Below, in pieces: positions 1 to 4,531 of a stretch of DNA of 8,082 bases; the first letter of the stretch is position 1; every line of letters begins with the position of its first letter. The translations under genes were made by a program, and so were the position numbers. A model generated the notes under the pieces. It was not told where the DNA came from. It ran no database searches and worked only from the letters and a program-made list of their open reading frames with translations. This stretch comes from Stenotrophomonas_A sp035539015 (lineage in GTDB: Bacteria; Pseudomonadota; Gammaproteobacteria; Xanthomonadales; Xanthomonadaceae). Where the stretch lies: NCBI GenBank assembly GCA_035539015.1, contig DATLJF010000049.1, forward strand, positions 1 to 8,082, written 5' to 3'.

Positions 1-874
1 CGAAGAAGTACAACTGCGCCGTCTCGCCCAGCGGCGCCTGGCCATTGAACCAGGCGTTCAGGCCCTTGCTGGGGCCGTCGCCGAGCACGTAGTTGCGCTG
101 GCCCTGCAGGCGCAGGTTGTTGTCGGTCTGTTCCCACGGCGGAATCTGGTCGAAGCCTGCACGGTTGGTACCCTCGCGGTTCTGCAGTTCGAGCCCGGCC
201 TTGACGAAACCCTCGCCGAAGCGGGTGCCGCCCTTGGCGCTGAAGAACGTGGTCTGGCCATCGGTGAGCGTGCGCCCGATCGGCGCCACATCGGTGTGGT
301 GCGCGCCGAAGCTGGCTTCGATCGCGCCGCTATCCGGATCATCGTCGAGGATGATGTTGATGACGCCGGCAATGGCGTCCGAGCCGTATTGCGCGCCGGC
401 ACCGTCGCGCAGCACCTCGATGCGGGCGATCGCGCTGATCGGGATGGCATTGAAATCCACCGGCGTGGTGCCCTTGCCGATCTTGCTGTCGGTGTTGACC
501 AGCGCCGAGACATGGCGGCGCTTGCCGTTGACCAGCACCAGCACCTGGTCCGGCGACAGGCCGCGCAACTGCGCGGCGCGCACGTGATCGGCGCCCCCGG
601 AGTTGGACTGGCGCGGGAAGTTGAACGAGGGCAACAGGGCCTGCAAGGCGCTGCCGAGTTCGCCGTTGATCGCGCCGGCGCGGCGCAAGTCGTCGGCGGT
701 CAGTACATCCACCGGCGCAGTGGATTCGAGCACCGTGCGGTCGCTGGCGCGGGTGCCGGTGACGATGACCGTGTCCAGCGTGGTGGCGGCCGGTTCCTGG
801 GCCAGGGCCGGGCCGGCGAGGGCGGCAGCCAGCGCAATGCAAAGCGTGAGACGACGTGGGGTGGGGCGGCGCAT
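1..874 (-). CDS. TonB-dependent outer-membrane receptor, N-terminal part (runs off left edge)
   Basis: Outer-membrane active transporter powered by TonB-ExbB-ExbD; the substrate cannot be told from this part. Read on the minus strand from ATG at 874, the frame stays open to the edge (about 291 residues). Residues 1-25 form a signal peptide (MRRPTPRRLTLCIALAAALA, then a cleavage site at ALA|Q). A TonB box, LDTVIVTGTR, lies at residues 33-42. The plug domain follows, with hallmarks such as QVLVLVNGKRRH and IARIEVLRDGAGAQYGSDAI then GVINIIL. There is no long N-terminal signalling extension, so this is not a FecA-type transducing receptor. An SD-like GGAG lies 7 nt before the ATG (complement of 882-885). 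It is divergent from the lipoprotein gene. The plug wording resembles the large receptor families of xanthomonads. The beta-barrel lies outside the window. Family is certain; substrate is unknown. Confidence 0.93.
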   Translation of the reverse strand, partial: MRRPTPRRLTLCIALAAALAGPALAQEPAATTLDTVIVTGTRASDRTVLESTAPVDVLTADDLRRAGAINGELGSALQALLPSFNFPRQSNSGGADHVRAAQLRGLSPDQVLVLVNGKRRHVSALVNTDSKIGKGTTPVDFNAIPISAIARIEVLRDGAGAQYGSDAIAGVINIILDDDPDSGAIEASFGAHHTDVAPIGRTLTDGQTTFFSAKGGTRFGEGFVKAGLELQNREGTNRAGFDQIPPWEQTDNNLRLQGQRNYVLGDGPSKGLNAWFNGQAPLGETAQLYFF

Positions 875-898
875 GGGGAAACTCCGGGCAGGCACGAA

Positions 899-937
899 GG
901 ATGAAACGTCATTCATCCGGATGAAGAGATATGTTAA
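899..937 (-). promoter_or_regulatory. Candidate operator/promoter of the TonB receptor: three alternating TTCATCC/GGATGAA copies
   Basis: The 7-mer GGATGAA occurs at 899-905 and 919-925, and its complement TTCATCC at 912-918. The last two join as the perfect 14-bp palindrome TTCATCCGGATGAA (912-925). The two same-strand copies start 20 bp apart, close to two helical turns. On the minus strand TTAACA (complement of 932-937) matches a -35 box at 5 of 6 positions, which would put the repeats over the spacer and -10 region, where a repressor could act. No convincing -10 box is seen, and the cognate regulator is unknown. Confidence 0.45.
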
Positions 938-1053
938 CTTTTCGCGATGCCGAGGCGAGCGCGCTGGCGGCATGAGTTCATCGCTGTCGGTTATGAGCTT
1001 TGCGGCCCACCGGACGGCTAATCTCGCCCACTTCCTTTCGGGGTTCTCTGCAC

Positions 1054-1536
1054 GTGACACCCAGCCCTTCGCTACTGCGCGCCACCTTGTTGGCCTTCCT
1101 CCTGTTGCTGGGCGGCTGCGCGAGCGCGCCTCCCGCCGCACCCACCGCCACCGCTGAACTGCGCGGCGACCCCGCGCGCCCGGCCGGCGCCAGCGGCTGG
1201 GTCCGCAGCGAGTTGTACTTTGGCGTGGGCGAGGAAACCGGGGCGGGTGATCGTCCGCAGGACCAGCCCATCAGCGAGGAACGCTGGCGCGCGTTCCTGG
1301 ACAAGGAAGTGACCGCGCGCTTCCCGGACGGTCTCACCGTATTCGACGCCTACGGCCAATGGCTGTTCCGCGCCGCCGCGCAGCCGAATCGGCTCAAGAC
1401 CAAGGTCCTGGTGATCCTGCACGAAGACAGCCCGCAACGCCGCGCCGACATCGAGGCGATCCGGCTGGCGTGGAAGCAGGCGACCGGCCACCAGTCAGTG
1501 CTGTGGTCGCGGCAGCCGGTCGAGGTTTCGTTCTGA
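1054..1536 (+). CDS. DUF3574-like lipoprotein
   Basis: Small predicted lipoprotein of 160 residues, function unknown. GTG at 1054 is chosen because it puts a short signal sequence before the lipobox LGGC, with the acylated Cys at residue 22. A TTG at 1000 would lengthen the protein upstream of a normal signal peptide and is less likely. The SD is weak (GGGG about 11-14 nt upstream). Ala after the Cys favours outer-membrane sorting. After a Pro/Ala-rich linker, the mature part has the pattern I associate with DUF3574: SELYFGVG, then ISEERWRAFLDKEV, RFPDGLTVFDAYGQW, KVLVILHEDS, and a C-terminal RADIEAIRLAWKQATGHQSV. It is 49 bp upstream of the permease on the same strand, so co-transcription is plausible. 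The DUF assignment rests on recalled motif similarity only; no catalytic residues are evident. Confidence 0.82.
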   Translation: MTPSPSLLRATLLAFLLLLGGCASAPPAAPTATAELRGDPARPAGASGWVRSELYFGVGEETGAGDRPQDQPISEERWRAFLDKEVTARFPDGLTVFDAYGQWLFRAAAQPNRLKTKVLVILHEDSPQRRADIEAIRLAWKQATGHQSVLWSRQPVEVSF

Positions 1537-1585
1537 TCACCGTGCCCGCCCGGGTGCGTGTTTCCTTCCCCAATCGGTATCCACA

Positions 1586-3184
1586 ATGAGCGCAGCCCCC
1601 GCTTCCGCCCGACCGCGCTGGTTCGTGGCCGGCGACCTCAATGGCTTCTTCGGCCTGCTGGTCGATAACCTCACCATCCTCGGCTTCATCGCGATGGCGC
1701 TGATCGGCCTGTTCCAGTTTCCCGCCGAGGTCGTCTATACGCGCATGTTCCCCGGCACCGCCCTCGGCGTACTGCTCGGCAACCTGCTGTACACCCTGAT
1801 GGCACGCCGGCTGGCCGCGCGCACCGGCCGCGACGACGTCACCGCGATGCCGCTGGGCCTGGACGCCCCCACCAGCATCGGCATGTCCTTGCTGGTGCTC
1901 GGACCGGCATTCGTCGCCTTCAAGGCACAGGGCCTCGCACCCACCGAAGCGGCCATCGCCACCTGGCAACTGGGCATGGCCTCGCTGGTGGTCATGGGCG
2001 TGCTCAAGCTGATCCTCTCGTTCTTCGGCGAAGCAGTGACGCGCGCACTGCCGCGCGCCTCCCTGCTCGGCTCCATCGCCGGCATCGCGCTGGTACTGAT
2101 GGGCCTGCTGCCGCTGCTGGAGACCTTGCGCGCTCCCATCCCCGGCCTGGTGACCCTGGGCCTGCTGCTGTACGTACTCATCGCCAAAGGCCGGTTGCCG
2201 ATACCGCTGCCCGGCGTGCTGGTCGCCTTGCTCATCGGCACCGCGCTCTACTACGGCCTGGGCCTGAGCGGCCTCGGCGCCCCCGGCTTTGCCCTGCCGG
2301 CCTGGACCCCCCCGCAGATCGTGCTGCCGTGGCCCAACCTGGGCTTCCTCGAAGGCCTGCCGCACACCGTGCCCTACCTGCCCCTGCTGTTGCCCTTCGG
2401 CCTGCTGATGGTGGTCGGCGGCATCAACGTCAGCGAAAGCGCCCGCGCCGCCGGCGACGACTACCGCACCCGCGACATCCTGCTGGTCGAAGCCCTCGCC
2501 ACCCTCGTGGCCGGCGTCTGCGGCGGCGTCGCCCAGACCACCCCCTACATCGGCCAACCCGCCTACAAGCACATGGGCGCCCGCAGCGGCTACACCCTGC
2601 TGACCGGCCTGTTCGTCGGCATCGGCGGCCTGCTCGGCATCATCTCCGGGCTGGTGCAATGGCTGCCGCTCGCAGTGCTGGCGCCGATCATCGTCTACGT
2701 CGCCATCGACATCACCACCCAAGCCTTCCAGGCCACCCCCCCACGCCACGCCGGCGCCATGGTGCTGGGCTTCCTGCCCTCCGTCGCCTACCTGCTGGCG
2801 ATCAAAGCACCCGGCTGGATCGCCCCCGAACAACTGCACCTCCTCACCACCACCACCGACAGCCACGGCCTGCCCGAACTCGCGGTGATCTTCACCCTCG
2901 GCAACGGCTTCATCATCACCGCCATGCTGTGGACGGCCGCAGTGGCGGCCATGGTCGATGGAAAACTGCGCCGCGCGGCCATCTTCCTGCTGGTCGCAGC
3001 CGCGCTCGCACTATTCGGCCTGATCCACTCCGTAGACCCCCGCGGCGGCATCTACCTGCCCTGGCAGTTGCAAGGATTGGCGCGGACGATCAGCTGGCAA
3101 TTCGTCGGCGCCTACGTCGCGCTCGCCGCCGTACTGAGCCTACTGTCCTTCACCGATGGGGTACCGAAGCAAAGCGAGGACTGA
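1586..3184 (+). CDS. NCS2/AzgA-like inner-membrane permease, probable nucleobase or related solute transporter
   Basis: Polytopic inner-membrane protein of 532 residues, with about 12-14 hydrophobic segments separated by short loops. The overall pattern is that of UraA-fold transporters (xanthine/uracil/hypoxanthine permease superfamily). The N-terminus has GDLNGFFGLLVDNLTILGF (residues 16-34). A half-helix-like stretch, TAMPLGLDAPTSIGMS, follows the third hydrophobic region. GGVAQTTPYIG (313-323) followed by HMGARSGYT resembles the AzgA-type motif in which a Thr-rich segment precedes a Gly-Arg-x-Gly-x-Thr turn; this region binds substrate in the fold. The classical NAT signature (N-x-G-x-x-x-x-T-R) is absent, so a standard uracil or xanthine permease is unlikely. 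The ATG at 1586 has no good SD, which fits translational coupling or a weak start after the lipoprotein gene. The substrate is not predictable from what is visible. Confidence 0.78.
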   Translation: MSAAPASARPRWFVAGDLNGFFGLLVDNLTILGFIAMALIGLFQFPAEVVYTRMFPGTALGVLLGNLLYTLMARRLAARTGRDDVTAMPLGLDAPTSIGMSLLVLGPAFVAFKAQGLAPTEAAIATWQLGMASLVVMGVLKLILSFFGEAVTRALPRASLLGSIAGIALVLMGLLPLLETLRAPIPGLVTLGLLLYVLIAKGRLPIPLPGVLVALLIGTALYYGLGLSGLGAPGFALPAWTPPQIVLPWPNLGFLEGLPHTVPYLPLLLPFGLLMVVGGINVSESARAAGDDYRTRDILLVEALATLVAGVCGGVAQTTPYIGQPAYKHMGARSGYTLLTGLFVGIGGLLGIISGLVQWLPLAVLAPIIVYVAIDITTQAFQATPPRHAGAMVLGFLPSVAYLLAIKAPGWIAPEQLHLLTTTTDSHGLPELAVIFTLGNGFIITAMLWTAAVAAMVDGKLRRAAIFLLVAAALALFGLIHSVDPRGGIYLPWQLQGLARTISWQFVGAYVALAAVLSLLSFTDGVPKQSED

Positions 3185-3210
3185 GCACCTCGCGCACTCC
3201 CACCCAACAC

Positions 3211-3435
3211 CCCAAATCCCCGCTCTGCTCTGCCTTTGATCTTCGTTCTTTCTGTCCGCCCACGGCCGCTGTCGGGCCTTCGGGGCGGATTGCCGTTTCG
3301 GGACCTTTGGCGACATGGATGTCGCCAAAGAGCCCCCATGGATGGGTTCACGGCGTGTCCCGAAACGGCAAGCCGCCCCGAAGGCCGCACGCGAAACCAA
3401 ACGAGCCAGGAAACCAAAAAGCCGGCCGCAAGGCC
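3211..3435. repeat. Structured intergenic repeat, copy 1
   Basis: About 225 bp, shared with 7175-7417. The left boundary is CCCAAATCCC and the right boundary is ACCAAAAAGCCGGCCGCA followed by AGGCC. Outer arms 3275-3304 and 3357-3386 are inverted repeats matching at 29 of 30 positions; the exception is A3289 against G3372. Inside is a perfect 11-bp hairpin, arms 3305-3315 and 3320-3330 around the loop TGGA, then a smaller one, CCCA/TGGG, at 3335-3346 with the same TGGA loop. Folded, this is a long stem closing two hairpins. Short open frames across it are spurious: the two copies differ by indels in the arms, while base pairing is kept. It lies between the convergent permease and GIY-YIG genes. 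It may be a non-autonomous mobile repeat or a transcribed structured RNA; I do not recognise a named family. Confidence 0.88.
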
Positions 3436-3444
3436 AAAAAAAAC

Positions 3445-3696
3445 TCACTCCCCCCTCAACCACTCCAGCTTCTCACCCCGCGGCAACCGCTTAAGCTCCC
3501 ACTCCGCCCGCGAAGCCGCCGCCCGATCCACAAAACACCGGCTACCGAGCAACGCCACCGGCGGAAAAGAACGCGTATACCGCGCCCCGCGCCCGGCCAC
3601 ATGCGCGGCATAACGCGCCTGCAGATCATTGGTGATCCCCGCGTAATAGCTGCCATTGCGGCAGAGCAGCAGGTAGACGTACCAAGGCGAAGACAT
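3445..3696 (-). CDS. Small GIY-YIG domain protein (UPF0213/YhbQ-like)
   Basis: Single-domain GIY-YIG protein of 83 residues, the usual length for this stand-alone family, whose members are putative nucleases. The motif reads YVYLLLC at residues 6-12 (GIY element) and YYAGITN at 17-23 (YIG element, here YAG). Arg28 and His32 follow in LQARYAAH at the expected spacing, with Glu65/Glu67 in AEWELKRL as the metal-binding acidic position. I start at ATG 3696, which gives a normal N-terminus (MSSPWYVYL); a TTG at 3744 would overlap the upstream antitoxin and add residues unlike the family. The start lies 13 bp after the antitoxin stop, so the gene is probably the third in the higBA transcript. On the minus strand it runs directly into the repeat, whose GGCC/GGCC hairpin and T-run (3413-3435) might act as a weak terminator. 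Biological role unknown. Confidence 0.85.
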   Translation of the reverse strand: MSSPWYVYLLLCRNGSYYAGITNDLQARYAAHVAGRGARYTRSFPPVALLGSRCFVDRAAASRAEWELKRLPRGEKLEWLRGE

Positions 3697-3709
3697 CGAA
3701 ACGCCGCGC

Positions 3710-4069
3710 TCAGATACCGATGAGACTTTCGGCGGGGATGCCAAGATTGCGATGAAGATTACGGATCATTTCCAGCGTCAGGCCGCGCTTTCGGTTGAGA
3801 ACCTCGTAGACCCGATTGGGCTGGCCGATAGAAGGCACCAAATCCTTCACCGACAGGCCCCCCTGTTCCATGCGGAAACGAATGGCCTCGACCGGATCGG
3901 GCGCATCGATCGGGAAATGCTTTGCCTCGAAGGCCTCGACCAGCGTGGCCAGGACTTCGAAACGATCGCCCTCGGCCGTGCCCGGAACCGGCTCATCGTC
4001 GAAATACGCCGACAACTCGCTCAGTGCGTTGCGATGGTCAGCTTCAGTGCGGATCGGTTGGATGTTCAT
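3710..4069 (-). CDS. higA: HigA-family antitoxin with HTH domain
   Basis: Antitoxin of 119 residues encoded directly after its toxin, the HigBA gene order. The N-terminal half (about 1-60) is acidic and helical, as expected for the part that neutralises the toxin in this longer COG5499-like antitoxin class. The C-terminal half carries an XRE-type helix-turn-helix at about 72-95 (LSVKDLVPSIGQ, then RVYEVLNRKR) followed by LTLEMIRNLHRNLGIP. The ATG at 4069 overlaps the toxin stop in an ATGA arrangement, and a strong SD (GGAGG) lies in the end of the toxin gene, so translation is coupled. As a DNA-binding protein it probably represses its own promoter through the palindrome at 4381-4395. Base composition is a little less GC-extreme than in the permease and clpB, consistent with acquisition as a module, but this was judged by eye. 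Confidence 0.9.
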   Translation of the reverse strand: MNIQPIRTEADHRNALSELSAYFDDEPVPGTAEGDRFEVLATLVEAFEAKHFPIDAPDPVEAIRFRMEQGGLSVKDLVPSIGQPNRVYEVLNRKRGLTLEMIRNLHRNLGIPAESLIGI

Positions 4070-4368
4070 AGCCCCTCCACGGTGGCAGCGTCAACGCGGT
4101 CGTATTCGGCATGCGTTCCGACAAACTTGATGTACACCGCCTGGAATCGATAAGCCACGGCAACGATCAGGCGGTAATCGTTGCCCTTGATATTGAAGAC
4201 CACGCGGTTGCGTCCGACAAAACTGGCGCTCGCGTAGCGAAGCTTGATGTCCTGCGGTTGCTGCCAGTGTGCGTGTTTTGCTTCGTCGTACCAGGCCTTG
4301 AGCGGTTGCTCTGCCGGCGGATGACGTTCCCAGAACTCGCGCAGGCTGCGCACGGCAATGACTTTCAT
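4066..4368 (-). CDS. higB: HigB-family toxin (mRNA interferase type)
   Basis: Type II toxin of 100 residues. Members of this HigB_toxin family are ribosome-associated or free mRNA endonucleases that cut transcripts when the antitoxin is degraded. The whole family pattern is visible: EFWERHP (11-17), LKAWYDEA (23-30), W35 and DIK (40-42), then the core VFNIKGNDYRLIV (57-69) and the C-terminal VYIKFVGTHAEYD (78-90). The conserved Asn59, Gly62-Asn63, Arg66 and His86 are all present, so the protein looks intact. ATG at 4368 has a good SD (AAGGTGG, complement of 4374-4380). It is the first gene of a minus-strand unit with higA and the GIY-YIG gene, divergent from clpB. The toxin is assigned by pattern; activity is inferred from the family. 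Confidence 0.9.
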   Translation of the reverse strand: MKVIAVRSLREFWERHPPAEQPLKAWYDEAKHAHWQQPQDIKLRYASASFVGRNRVVFNIKGNDYRLIVAVAYRFQAVYIKFVGTHAEYDRVDAATVEGL

Positions 4369-4380
4369 GCGTCCACCTTA

Positions 4381-4395
4381 GTCCCAAAATGGGAC
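4381..4395 (-). promoter_or_regulatory. Probable HigA operator upstream of higB
   Basis: GTCCCAAAATGGGAC is a perfect inverted repeat with 6-bp arms and a 3-bp A/T spacer. It ends 12 bp before the toxin ATG. The position, between or over the core promoter and the SD, is typical of antitoxin autorepression sites. A weak -35-like TTGCGC lies just upstream on the minus strand. Binding by HigA is inferred. Confidence 0.6.
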
Positions 4396-4453
4396 ATGCG
4401 CAAGATCCGTTTGAACCTCACGCCGAAGCGCGGGGGTCCGTCGTCTCACAGCA

Positions 4454-4481
4454 CTTGAAACACACCCACTTAACCGCATCT
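4454..4481 (+). promoter_or_regulatory. Sigma-32 (RpoH) heat-shock promoter of clpB
   Basis: CTTGAA at 4454-4459 matches the sigma-32 -35 core exactly and continues as CTTGAAA. After a 14-bp spacer, CCGCATCT at 4474-4481 matches the -10 consensus CCCCATnT at all but one fixed position. A TCTC lies just upstream at 4444-4447, as in the extended consensus. Transcription would start near 4488, giving a leader of about 45 nt before the clpB ATG. clpB is a classic RpoH target, so context and sequence agree. Confidence 0.82.
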
Positions 4482-4531
4482 GGACAACATTGCCGGCGCC
4501 GCCGGCCACTCGTACCAGAGGAATGCCCACC

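Noticed and set aside
1394..2866. Long open frame (490 codons) on the minus strand opposite the lipoprotein and permease genes
   Set aside because: Its translation is low-complexity, rich in Gly, Gln, Ala and Asp, as expected antisense to a GC-rich membrane protein gene. It has no domain pattern and overlaps a convincing permease.
3413..3435. Terminator for the GIY-YIG transcript (GGCC-TTGC-GGCC followed by T-run on the minus strand)
   Set aside because: The stem is only 4 bp and the same sequence forms the right end of repeat copy 2, where no minus-strand gene ends. It is better treated as part of the repeat.
3236..3613. Short proteins encoded across repeat copy 1 and similar peptides across copy 2 (for example containing DGFTACPE)
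   Set aside because: The peptide similarity between copies comes from the conserved DNA core. Arm indels and paired substitutions preserve base pairing, not a reading frame.
2329..3723. Long plus-strand frame of 464 codons through the permease end, the repeat and the GIY-YIG gene
   Set aside because: The product is Arg/Pro/His-rich with no family resemblance, and it overlaps three better-supported features.
3697..3744. Longer GIY-YIG protein starting at TTG 3744
   Set aside because: It would overlap the antitoxin gene and add 16 residues absent from the family pattern; ATG 3696 gives a standard N-terminus.
4490..4531. Upstream clpB starts at TTG 4490 or ATG 4523
   Set aside because: TTG 4490 lies almost at the predicted transcription start, and ATG 4523 directly abuts the SD. 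ATG 4532 has correct spacing and the conserved MRMDKL start.
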